Source: Sphingomonadales bacterium UBA7471 | GTDB taxonomy: Bacteria; Pseudomonadota; Alphaproteobacteria; Sphingomonadales; Sphingomonadaceae | Direction: 5' to 3' | Length of the DNA: 64,000 nt | NCBI GenBank assembly: GCA_002479765.1 | Contig: DLOZ01000032.1 | Span: 68,129 to 132,128, forward strand | In this document: positions 1 to 7,989 of the stretch, piece after piece | Numbering within the stretch: the first letter of the stretch is position 1 | How the letters are laid out: every line of letters starts with the position of its first letter | Made by a program: the position numbers and the translations under genes | The notes under the pieces: model-generated | What the model was told of the DNA's origin: nothing | Database searches by the model: none | Seen by the model: only the letters and a program-made list of their open reading frames with translations

Positions 1-1562
1 TTACGACTTTGGAGCGCGTGCGCGATGCAGGCAAATCGGTTCGCGATTATGTCGACGATGTTGAAGTGCGCGCCGATGATATGGCGGTTAAATTAGAACA
101 GTCACTCAGCAGCAGCGCAAAACTGCTCGACATTCGGAGTGCAGAGGCGCTTGACCGCAGTGCCGAAATGGCGACGCTGATGGACAGCGCAACGCAAGCC
201 ATGTCCAGCGGCATCGCGCAGGCATCGGGCGATATCGACGCGATCCTCACCAATAGCCAGGAACATATTCAGTCGAGCCTTTCCGACTTGCGTAAGGCAC
301 TTGGCGACGTTGGTAGCCAGACCGAACAGGAAGAGGCGCGCATCCGTGCGATGATCGCCACGATTAGCGCGCACATTCATTCAAGCGCCGAGCAGATTTC
401 GGAAGTTGACCGCGTCGCGACTGACCAGACGTCCAAACTGGCATTTGCCGTATCCGCATTGGGGGAAAGCACGCGCACTGTTGGTTCGGCACTGACCGAC
501 AACCAGCTTGTAACCCAGCAACTGATTGAACAGTCCCACAGGCTGTTGGAGTCACTTGGCACGGCGAACCATGAAATCAGCGAGACCATCCCCGCATCGA
601 TGGACGTCCTAAGCGCGCAACTGTCCGACGGCGTCGCGCAGATAAAATCCGCTTTGTCGAACGCCCAATCGCTCGAGGAATTGAGTGGTAGCATGTTGGA
701 GAAGCTGAACGGGTTGGAGCAGATCATTGCGACCCAGCGGGATTCTGTGAACGCACTCATGGTGCAGAGCGATACCCATTTTGCGGCCCGCCACGACCAA
801 GTCGATGCGCTCGGCGCGTCGCTGCGACAGACACAATCGCTGTTGCAGGAAATGTCGGATGAAGCAAATGGCCAACTGGTGACCGCATTGCTGCGTGTCC
901 GCGAATCCACACGCGCTGCGGCAGAAAGCAGCCGGAAGATCTTGGACGATGAACTCGCCCATATTGCCGATCAGCTGACCGAACAAAACCGGACGGCGCT
1001 CGCCAATGCGCTGGATGCGCAAGTTGCGTCGATGAATGCTGCCGTTCAGGAAGCAATTGAACGCAACGTAGAGCTATCCGAAGCTGCGACCGGTCTGGTC
1101 GTCAAACAACTGGCTGAGCTGGATGAAATGACGACCACTCTTGAAGGCCGCATTGCCGATAGCAAAAACAGTTTTGAATCGGTTCAAGATGACAGCTTCG
1201 CCCGCCGTATGGTGCTGTTGACAGAATCGCTCAATTCAACCGCAATCGATGTCACGAAAATATTGTCGAACGACATCACTGACACCGCATGGGCGTCCTA
1301 TCTCAAGGGCGACAGAGGCGTGTTTACGCGCCGTGCCGTACGCCTACTTGATTCAAAAGAAGCAAAGATAATCGCCAATCATTATGGCAACGACAGCGAA
1401 TTCCGCGAGCATGTAAACCGCTATGTGCACGACTTTGAGGGCATCATGCGCCTGTTGCTCAGCACACGTGATGGCAACGCCATTGGCGTCACGCTTTTGT
1501 CGTCCGATATTGGCAAGCTATATGTAGCGCTGGCCCAAGCGATCGAGCGGCTTCGGAAATAA
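1..1562 (+). CDS. Large coiled-coil protein of unknown function (5' end outside window)
   Basis: The reading frame is open to the left edge (codons in phase from base 3), so only the C-terminal 517 or more residues are visible. The visible part is rich in Ala, Ser, Gln, Glu and Leu with long heptad-like stretches over roughly the first 400 residues, so an extended coiled coil is expected. The last ~100 residues are more globular (RRAVRLLDSKEAK, then LLSSDIGKLYVALAQAIERL) and resemble the C-terminus of alphaproteobacterial proteins variously named ATPase, kinesin-like or apolipoprotein-like; I recall this only loosely. No transmembrane segment, CXXCH or Walker motif is visible. It converges on the nuo-rnj operon with only 3 bp between stop codons. 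Function is unassigned; a structural, cell-shape or polarity role is speculation. Confidence 0.8.
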   Translation, partial: TTLERVRDAGKSVRDYVDDVEVRADDMAVKLEQSLSSSAKLLDIRSAEALDRSAEMATLMDSATQAMSSGIAQASGDIDAILTNSQEHIQSSLSDLRKALGDVGSQTEQEEARIRAMIATISAHIHSSAEQISEVDRVATDQTSKLAFAVSALGESTRTVGSALTDNQLVTQQLIEQSHRLLESLGTANHEISETIPASMDVLSAQLSDGVAQIKSALSNAQSLEELSGSMLEKLNGLEQIIATQRDSVNALMVQSDTHFAARHDQVDALGASLRQTQSLLQEMSDEANGQLVTALLRVRESTRAAAESSRKILDDELAHIADQLTEQNRTALANALDAQVASMNAAVQEAIERNVELSEAATGLVVKQLAELDEMTTTLEGRIADSKNSFESVQDDSFARRMVLLTESLNSTAIDVTKILSNDITDTAWASYLKGDRGVFTRRAVRLLDSKEAKIIANHYGNDSEFREHVNRYVHDFEGIMRLLLSTRDGNAIGVTLLSSDIGKLYVALAQAIERLRK

Positions 1563-1584
1563 GCCTTAAACAGGCCGGCTTATT
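1558..1584. terminator. Stem-loop shared by two convergent genes
   Basis: AATAAGCC (1558-1565) and GGCTTATT (1577-1584) form an 8-bp stem with an 11-nt loop. The stem contains the TAA stop of the coiled-coil gene, and the loop begins with the stop of the DUF1467 gene. AT-rich outer pairs give each strand a short U-rich 3' flank, so it may act as a compact bidirectional terminator. There is no long U-tract. Confidence 0.45.
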
Positions 1585-1838
1585 AGCCAGTCAAAACTGT
1601 GGCGGTCGACCCAGCCATAAACATAATTGGCATAATATAGCCCGAACAGTGCTGCGGATAACAATGTTGTTCGCAACAATATGGTGCCGGGCTGGAAGTT
1701 CCCGGGGGCGCTATCGGCTTGCCCGGGTACCTTCGGCAGCCCCAATTCTTCATGCGTCCGCACACCGATGGGAAGGATGACGAACGCCGTCATCACCCAA
1801 AAAAGCGCATAAATCGCTATAATAGATGTCCAGTTCAT
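1566..1838 (-). CDS. DUF1467 family small membrane protein
   Basis: A 90-residue protein with two hydrophobic segments, at about residues 3-24 and 53-72. They are separated by a short polar loop with the pattern GVRTHEELG. This layout (TM, conserved loop, TM, Trp/Tyr-rich tail) is that of the alphaproteobacterial DUF1467 family, whose function is unknown. Its ATG overlaps the rnj stop codon by 4 nt (ATGA), so it is translationally coupled as the last gene of the nuo-birA-coaX-rnj operon. The position after rnj fits co-expression with RNase J, but no functional link can be read from the sequence. Confidence 0.85.
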   Translation of the reverse strand: MNWTSIIAIYALFWVMTAFVILPIGVRTHEELGLPKVPGQADSAPGNFQPGTILLRTTLLSAALFGLYYANYVYGWVDRHSFDWLISRPV

Positions 1839-3478
1839 GCGGTCTCCAATATCATCACATCAACAATTGGTTTTTTTCCGGTCCAACTGACGGCAACGCG
1901 GCGAACGGCCAAACGTACGGACTCGCGCAGCCTTTCATAATCACCGCGATTGTCCTTAATCGCCGTCACTGCAGCGATCGTGGCTTCGTCGATAAAATCA
2001 TCCAGATCTTCTTCGATGGGAACGCCATGCAAACGGATTTCCGGGCTGCCCAGCAATTTGTCATTCGCACCTAGCGCGAACGCGACCGAAATCAATCCGT
2101 ACCAAGACAGACGCCGGCGTTCGTTCATTGTTGCGCCGTCCGCCGCAATGATGGTGTCACCATCGAGAATGAGGCGCCCGGTACGTTCCTTGCCAATCGT
2201 CTTTGGTTCGCCGGGCGCCAAACGCACGACGTCACCATTTGACTGCACAACAGCCTTTGGAACGCCATGGGCAAGCGCAAAACGTGCTTGCTCTGCCATG
2301 TGCCGGCGTTCGCCATGCACCGGGACAAGGATTTCGGGCCTAATCCAATCATATAGTGCCGCAAGCTCCGGCTGCCCCGGGTGCCCCGATACATGGACAT
2401 GCGCCTGCTTTTCGGTAACCGTCAGAATATTGCGCTCGGCCAGCTTGTTCATGATGATGCCAATGGCGATTTCATTGCCCGGTATCTGCTTGGACGAGAA
2501 GATGACGGTGTCGCCCTCCTCCAGCTTCACGGGATGATTTCCTTCGGCAATGCGCGCCAGTGCCGCGCGGGCTTCGCCCTGCCCGCCTGTCGCAACAACC
2601 ATGACTTCGTGCCGCGGCAGGCTATCCACTTTTTCCATATCGATGGTTTTGGGCAGGTCTTTCAAATAGCCATTGGCCTGCGCTGCCTCAAGGATACGGT
2701 GCAAAGACCGACCGGCAAAGCACAAGGTCCGCCCGCTCTCACGTGCAACTTCGCCCAACGTCTGCAATCGCGCTGCGTTAGAGGCGAAAGTTGTCACAAC
2801 CACCCGCCCCTTCGCGGCCTTGACGGACTTGAGCAGGTCGTCCTTTACGCTGCCTTCGCTGCCGCTATGTTCATGATTGAAGACGTTGGTGGAATCGCAC
2901 ACCATCGCCAATATACCCGTGTCCCCAATTGCGGTTAGCGCGTCGGCGGTCGTTGGGCGGCCCAAGACAGGCCGTTCGTCCAATTTCCAGTCACCGGTAT
3001 GGAAAATCTTGCCATAAGGCGTGGTGATTAGACAGGCGCTCATTTCGAGGATGGAGTGCGCCAGCGTCACAAATTTAAAATCGAATGGCCCCATGGAGAA
3101 TGCGCCTTCCATAGGAATGACATTCAGCTCCACGATATCCGCGATACCTTCTTCCTCAAGCTTACCGCGGATGAGCGTTGCTGTGAACGGCGTCGCATAT
3201 AAAGGCACACCAAGGTCCGCGGCGAAATAGGCCACCGCGCCAATATGGTCTTCATGACCATGCGTCAGGACGATGCCCAAAAGGTCTTTTTTACGCTTCT
3301 CGATAAATTCCAGATCTGGAAGTACGAGGTCAACGCCGGGATACTCTGAATTGGCAAAGGTGAGGCCAAGGTCGACCATTACCCACTTGCCATCGCAACC
3401 ATATAAATTGACGTTCATGCCAATTTCATTTGACCCGCCAAGAGCAAGGAAAAGTAGTTCATTTTTTGGGGTCGTCAT
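1835..3478 (-). CDS. rnj: Ribonuclease J
   Basis: A 547-residue metallo-beta-lactamase/beta-CASP nuclease. The Zn-binding signature HGHEDH follows the strand GIVLTHGHEDHIGAVAYF near residue 75, the second His site appears in LAHSILEMSACL, and further metal/beta-CASP motifs lie at HTGDW and near HVSGHPGQPELAALYDW. Length matches bacterial RNase J (about 550). The enzyme has 5'-3' exonuclease and endonuclease activity in mRNA decay and rRNA 5'-end maturation. Its ATG shares one base with the coaX stop (TAATG) and its end overlaps DUF1467, so it sits inside a tightly coupled operon. The coaX-rnj neighbourhood is common in alphaproteobacteria. Confidence 0.96.
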   Translation of the reverse strand: MTTPKNELLFLALGGSNEIGMNVNLYGCDGKWVMVDLGLTFANSEYPGVDLVLPDLEFIEKRKKDLLGIVLTHGHEDHIGAVAYFAADLGVPLYATPFTATLIRGKLEEEGIADIVELNVIPMEGAFSMGPFDFKFVTLAHSILEMSACLITTPYGKIFHTGDWKLDERPVLGRPTTADALTAIGDTGILAMVCDSTNVFNHEHSGSEGSVKDDLLKSVKAAKGRVVVTTFASNAARLQTLGEVARESGRTLCFAGRSLHRILEAAQANGYLKDLPKTIDMEKVDSLPRHEVMVVATGGQGEARAALARIAEGNHPVKLEEGDTVIFSSKQIPGNEIAIGIIMNKLAERNILTVTEKQAHVHVSGHPGQPELAALYDWIRPEILVPVHGERRHMAEQARFALAHGVPKAVVQSNGDVVRLAPGEPKTIGKERTGRLILDGDTIIAADGATMNERRRLSWYGLISVAFALGANDKLLGSPEIRLHGVPIEEDLDDFIDEATIAAVTAIKDNRGDYERLRESVRLAVRRVAVSWTGKKPIVDVMILETA

Positions 3479-4260
3479 TATATTTTTTCTCTATTCCTGT
3501 ACAAAAGCGCCAGCCCCCGCAGCGTCAAATCGGGTTCTACCCGGTCAAATAAATGGCCATGTTGCTGAAACAAGATCGCCAAACCGCCGGTTGCAATGAC
3601 CGATACCGGTTCGCCAATTTCATTCTTCATTCGGGCAATCATTCCCTCGATCATTGCCACATAGCCCCAATAGATACCAATCTGCATTTGTCCAACAGTG
3701 GTTGTGCCAATAACACTTTCATTTGGCGGTGGTTCGATTGCAATTCGCGGCAGCATCGCGGCTGCGCCATATAAAGCGTCGAGCGACAAATTGACGCCGG
3801 GCGCGATGCTTCCGCCCCGATAAGAGCCATCGGGGCCAATATAATCAAACGTTGTCGCCGTGCCGAAGCTAATCACGATCTTATGCCCGTCGGCGAGCGC
3901 ATGTGCCGCGACGGCATTCACGGCGCGATCTGCGCCAACTGAATGCGGTTCAGCCACACGTAGCTGAATGCCCCACCCAACAGCCCCGCGCCCTGCCACA
4001 AGCGCCTCACAGCCAAAATAATGCTTCGCCAACAGTTGCAAATTGTGCAGCGCGCGCGGCACGACTGTCGCGATGATTACGGCATCGATATCGGATCGGC
4101 GGAACCCTGCCATTTGGATGAGCTGATCCAACCAAACCGCATATTCATCGGCAGTGCGGCGCGCGTCTGTGGCGATGCGCCAGCGGTGCAATATCTCGCC
4201 GCTGTCATCGACCAAAGCAAACTTCGCGTTGGTATTACCCGTGTCTATTGCGAGCAACAT
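3478..4260 (-). CDS. coaX: Type III pantothenate kinase
   Basis: 260 residues, the usual CoaX length. The N-terminal phosphate-binding motif is LLAIDTGNTNAKFAL. The ASKHA-fold motifs GADRAVNA, SFGTATTFD and GGSIAPG, which bind pantothenate and nucleotide, follow in order. It catalyses ATP-dependent phosphorylation of pantothenate, the first step of coenzyme A synthesis, in the cytosol; type III enzymes usually need a monovalent cation and are not feedback-inhibited by CoA. It lies 11 bp downstream of birA and is coupled to rnj by a 1-base stop/start overlap. The birA-coaX pair is widespread and joins two cofactor activities. Confidence 0.96.
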   Translation of the reverse strand: MLLAIDTGNTNAKFALVDDSGEILHRWRIATDARRTADEYAVWLDQLIQMAGFRRSDIDAVIIATVVPRALHNLQLLAKHYFGCEALVAGRGAVGWGIQLRVAEPHSVGADRAVNAVAAHALADGHKIVISFGTATTFDYIGPDGSYRGGSIAPGVNLSLDALYGAAAMLPRIAIEPPPNESVIGTTTVGQMQIGIYWGYVAMIEGMIARMKNEIGEPVSVIATGGLAILFQQHGHLFDRVEPDLTLRGLALLYRNREKI

Positions 4261-4271
4261 CGCCCACCCCT

Positions 4272-5018
4272 TTACACTAGAAAAACATCTGCTGCGTGAA
4301 TGGCACGAATTGCGCCATCCGCCAAGCTAAGCCGCAGCGCACCTTGATCGTCCAAGCCTTGGAATAGCCCATGCAATTCTTCGCCATCCGGCAATCGCGC
4401 CGACAGGGCTGTTCCGCGCGGATGCGCATATTCTTCCCACTGGCGGATAATCGTGCCCGTTCCCGACAGCCGCCATATCGCCAGATACCGCGCAAAAGCA
4501 TCGGCCACGATTTCCACGCTCGACTGCGCGTCGGGTGGCGTCGCGCCAAGCGCGGCCAAGTCTGACACCTTGCGGTCCAGATTTTCCGGATGCCAAACCA
4601 GGTTCAGCCCAATGCCAACAATGACCGCGTCGGCCGACCGTTCCAGCAATATCCCGCACAATTTAGACCCATCGCGCGAAAGAATGTCATTGGGCCATTT
4701 TAGGGAAATGTCGACATGCGGTGCGATCTGCCGGATAGCATCGTACACGGCCAATGCCGTGACAAAGGCCAGACTGGCTGGAGCTGGGTCGGTATCGCGC
4801 AAACGAACGATAGAGCTTGCGAACAGATTGCCCTTTGGGCTTTCCCAGCTGCGGCCCAGACGACCTCTGCCGCCGTCCTGCGCATCGGCGCGAAGCCATA
4901 GTCCCTCTGGTGCACCCTGCGCCGCGCGCGTCAACAAATCCGCGTTCGTTGACCCTGTGCGCGCAACCTCTTCAAATATCAGCGTCAGAATAGCGCCTTT
5001 GCCGCAACCGCGGTCCAA
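4272..5018 (-). CDS. birA: Biotin--[acetyl-CoA-carboxylase] ligase
   Basis: Up to 248 residues, containing the biotinyl-AMP loop GGRGRLGRSWESPKGNLF, the substrate motif SLKWPNDIL and the C-terminal capping domain. It attaches biotin to the carrier subunit of acetyl-CoA carboxylase and other biotin enzymes. There is no N-terminal helix-turn-helix, so this is a monofunctional ligase without the DNA-binding repressor arm found in E. coli BirA. The start is uncertain. The only conventional candidate is TTG at 5018, giving a 34-nt overlap with nuoN; homologous sequence clearly begins near IFEEVARTGSTN, so a non-ATG start in the overlap is likely. It directly follows nuoN in the operon. Confidence 0.93.
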   Translation of the reverse strand: MDRGCGKGAILTLIFEEVARTGSTNADLLTRAAQGAPEGLWLRADAQDGGRGRLGRSWESPKGNLFASSIVRLRDTDPAPASLAFVTALAVYDAIRQIAPHVDISLKWPNDILSRDGSKLCGILLERSADAVIVGIGLNLVWHPENLDRKVSDLAALGATPPDAQSSVEIVADAFARYLAIWRLSGTGTIIRQWEEYAHPRGTALSARLPDGEELHGLFQGLDDQGALRLSLADGAIRAIHAADVFLV

Positions 5019-6427
5019 ACGCCGAGCACGGGAATGGCAAAATACCCAAGTGGCGAGTTCGCCGCGGCAAGAATGCCACCGGTCCAGACCAGCACCTTGT
5101 CATCGCTCTCGGCGATAACATCAGCCGCGTCATCAAAGTACATCACTTTGACAACCTTAAGATAGTAAAATGCGCCAATAACCGACGCCGCAATGCCAAT
5201 GACTGCCAATGGCAATAGGCCGGCAGCGACAGCAGCATTGAAGACCACCAGCTTACCCCAAAAGCCGAACAATGGCGGAATGCCCGCGAGGCTGAACATG
5301 AAAATGGCAAAAGCTGCGGCAAGCGCCGGACGCGTCTTCGACAAGCCAGCGATATCGGCAAATTCTTCGCGATAGGTGCCGTCTTTGTCCTTCAGTTGCA
5401 TCAGGCACACAAAGCCGCCCAAGGTCATGGCCACATAAATCGTCAGATAGACCAGCATGGCAGCAATGCCCTGCTCTGTTCCAGTGGCAAGCCCGATGAG
5501 GATGAAGCCGACATTGTTGATCGAGCTATAGGCCATCAGGCGTTTGAGGTTTTGCTGACCAATTGCGCCAACCGCGCCGATGATGATCGACATCAACGCC
5601 ACCGCAATAATGATTTGCTGCCACACCAGAACCTGCGAACCAAATGCCTCAAGCACAATACGCATCAACAAAGCGATGGCCGCAACCTTTGGTGCGCTCG
5701 CAAAAAACGCGGTGACGGGCGTGGGTGCGCCCTCGTAAACGTCAGGTGTCCACATATGGAATGGCGCGGCACTGATCTTGAATGCCAATCCGGATAGAAT
5801 GAACACGATACCAAAGATCAGGCCGAGGCCGACTTCCTTGTCCATCGCGAGGCCGATAGCGGCAAAGCTTGTCGAACCGGCAAAGCCATAGACCAACGAT
5901 GCGCCGAAAAGCAGCATGCCGCTCGCAAGACCACCGAGCACGAAATATTTCAGGCCTGCTTCGGCCGAACGGCCATCCGAACGCACGAAGCTGGCCAGAA
6001 CATATGCCGAGAGGCTCTGAAGCTCCAGACCGATATACAAGGAGATCAAGTCCGTCGCCGATACCATAATCCCCATACCGATGCAGGAAAGCACGATAAG
6101 AACCGGATATTCAGCGCGCATTGCGCCTGCTTTCTCCAAGAACCGCGGCGCAATGGTCAGGGAAACAGCCGCAGCAATATAAATCAGCAGCTTGGAGAAA
6201 TTGCCAAAGGCATCATTCACCATCAAACCATCAAAGGCCGACGCGCTGGCGCCCGAACCAAGAGAGCTCGCGGTGAAAGCAGCGGCGGCACCCAGAGCCG
6301 CAACAGCCAATATGCTGATCAGGCGTCCGGCCTGATCCATCCATGCAGCCAACAAAAGCAAGGCAAGCGCGGAGAAGCTGAGAATAATCTCAGAACGCAC
6401 CAAGGAGAGCGAAGCAGTAAGTTCCAT
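4985..6427 (-). CDS. nuoN: NADH-quinone oxidoreductase subunit N
   Basis: 480 residues, almost entirely hydrophobic with about 14 predicted transmembrane helices. It is one of the three Mrp-antiporter-like proton-pumping subunits of complex I (NuoL, M, N) in the inner-membrane arm. Family hallmarks visible include the charged helix residues in GLELQSLSAYVLASF, the conserved Lys region FKISAAPFHMWTPDVYEGAP, and the discontinuous-helix segment LMAYSSINNVGF. It starts 2 bp after the nuoM stop and ends within birA, making it the last complex I gene and the junction to the birA-coaX-rnj segment. Confidence 0.97.
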   Translation of the reverse strand: MELTASLSLVRSEIILSFSALALLLLAAWMDQAGRLISILAVAALGAAAAFTASSLGSGASASAFDGLMVNDAFGNFSKLLIYIAAAVSLTIAPRFLEKAGAMRAEYPVLIVLSCIGMGIMVSATDLISLYIGLELQSLSAYVLASFVRSDGRSAEAGLKYFVLGGLASGMLLFGASLVYGFAGSTSFAAIGLAMDKEVGLGLIFGIVFILSGLAFKISAAPFHMWTPDVYEGAPTPVTAFFASAPKVAAIALLMRIVLEAFGSQVLVWQQIIIAVALMSIIIGAVGAIGQQNLKRLMAYSSINNVGFILIGLATGTEQGIAAMLVYLTIYVAMTLGGFVCLMQLKDKDGTYREEFADIAGLSKTRPALAAAFAIFMFSLAGIPPLFGFWGKLVVFNAAVAAGLLPLAVIGIAASVIGAFYYLKVVKVMYFDDAADVIAESDDKVLVWTGGILAAANSPLGYFAIPVLGVWTAVAAKALF

Positions 6428-6429
6428 TA

Positions 6430-7989
6430 TTAATGGCTCCCCTCAGCCACGTCTTTTTTAGGTTCATGAGCAACGCGAAAACGCGCTGTGGTCGGGTCGA
6501 CGACCATCAATTTGCTGTCGCCAGCTGGAGCCGCCCGTTCAATACGTTCAACTATTGTCGCAACATCGCGGCGAATGGGCGCGAGGAATGTTTCGGGATA
6601 TACGCCCATCCACAACACAACGACCGCAATCGGCGCGAGCAGCCACATTTCGCGGCCGTCAATATCCTGCATCGCAGCCGCGTCTGCATTGACCTGCGGC
6701 CCGAATGCGATCCGGCGATAGAGATACAACATATATCCAGCGCCAAGGATGATGCCCGTTGTCGCAATCAGCGTGGCCCAAGTGGACACCTTATAGGCGC
6801 CCGCGAGGCTCAGAAACTCCCCGACAAATCCGCTCGTTCCGGGCAAGCCGACGCTGGCCATGGTGAACAGCATGAACAGCAATGCATATTTGGGCATATT
6901 CACGCTGATGCCGCCGTAGCGGCTGATTTCGCGTGTGTGCAGACGGTCGTAGATCACGCCAACGCACAGGAAGAGCGCGCCCGATACCAAGCCGTGGCTG
7001 AGCATCACGATGATCGCGCCTTCAATACCCTGTTGGTTAAAGGTGAAGAGGCCAACCGTCACAATCGCCATATGCGCGACCGATGAATAGGCGATCAGTT
7101 TCTTCATATCCTGCTGCACCAGCGCCACGAGCGATGTGTAAACAACCGCGACCATCGACAGGCCGAACACCAAAGGAATGAAGTTGGCGCTGGCCTCTGG
7201 GAACATCGGCAAAGAGAAACGCAGGAAGCCATAGCCACCCATTTTCAGCAACACGCCCGCCAGAATGACTGACCCCGCCGTCGGCGCCTGAACGTGCGCA
7301 TCGGGAAGCCATGTGTGCACGGGCCACATCGGCATCTTGACCGCAAAGGACGCAAAAAATGCCAGCCACAACAATGTCTGCGCCTGCACAGGGAAATCGG
7401 TGTTGAGCAACGTCGGAATGTCGGCGGTGCCGGCGAACTGTATCATCCACAACATCGCGATCAGCATCACCACCGACCCGAGCAAGGTGTAGAGGAAGAA
7501 CTTGTACGACGCGTAAATGCGGTCCTGACCACCCCAGATGCCGATGATGAGATACATCGGGATCAAACCGGCTTCGAAGAAGATGTAGAACAGCAACAAG
7601 TCCTGCGCCGCGAACACGCCAATCATCAGCGTTTCCATCAACAGGAAAGCCGCCATATATTCGCCGACACGCTTTTGAATGCTGTTCCAGCTTGCGCCGA
7701 TGCAAATGGGCATCAGGAACACCGACAGCATGATGAGCGTCAACGAAATACCGTCAATGCCAAGCTTCCAGCCAATCGGGCCGAACAATTGTGCGCTTTC
7801 GGTGAACTGCCACTGCGCGCCAGCGGGATCATAGCTGATCCACAGCACCACACCCAGAATGAAGTTGGCGAGCGTCGCGCCAAGCGCAATCGGGCGCGCC
7901 AATTCAGCACGAACGAACAAGCACAATGCAGCCGCCACTATCGGAATGGCGAGCATGATTGACAGGACAGGCATATCTGCGGCGTTCAT
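6430..7989 (-). CDS. nuoM: NADH-quinone oxidoreductase subunit M
   Basis: 519 residues and about 14 transmembrane helices. This is the middle antiporter-like subunit of the membrane arm. Recognisable motifs are YIFFEAGLIPMYLIIGIWGG with its membrane Glu, the Lys/His stretch KMPMWPVHTWLPDAHVQAP, and KKLIAYSSVAHMAIV. It shares one base with the nuoL stop and is followed 2 bp later by nuoN. The C-terminal tail after residue ~480 is hydrophilic (VVDPTTARFRVAHEPKK), slightly longer than in E. coli, and probably faces the cytoplasm or periplasm without a known function. Confidence 0.97.
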   Translation of the reverse strand: MNAADMPVLSIMLAIPIVAAALCLFVRAELARPIALGATLANFILGVVLWISYDPAGAQWQFTESAQLFGPIGWKLGIDGISLTLIMLSVFLMPICIGASWNSIQKRVGEYMAAFLLMETLMIGVFAAQDLLLFYIFFEAGLIPMYLIIGIWGGQDRIYASYKFFLYTLLGSVVMLIAMLWMIQFAGTADIPTLLNTDFPVQAQTLLWLAFFASFAVKMPMWPVHTWLPDAHVQAPTAGSVILAGVLLKMGGYGFLRFSLPMFPEASANFIPLVFGLSMVAVVYTSLVALVQQDMKKLIAYSSVAHMAIVTVGLFTFNQQGIEGAIIVMLSHGLVSGALFLCVGVIYDRLHTREISRYGGISVNMPKYALLFMLFTMASVGLPGTSGFVGEFLSLAGAYKVSTWATLIATTGIILGAGYMLYLYRRIAFGPQVNADAAAMQDIDGREMWLLAPIAVVVLWMGVYPETFLAPIRRDVATIVERIERAAPAGDSKLMVVDPTTARFRVAHEPKKDVAEGSH

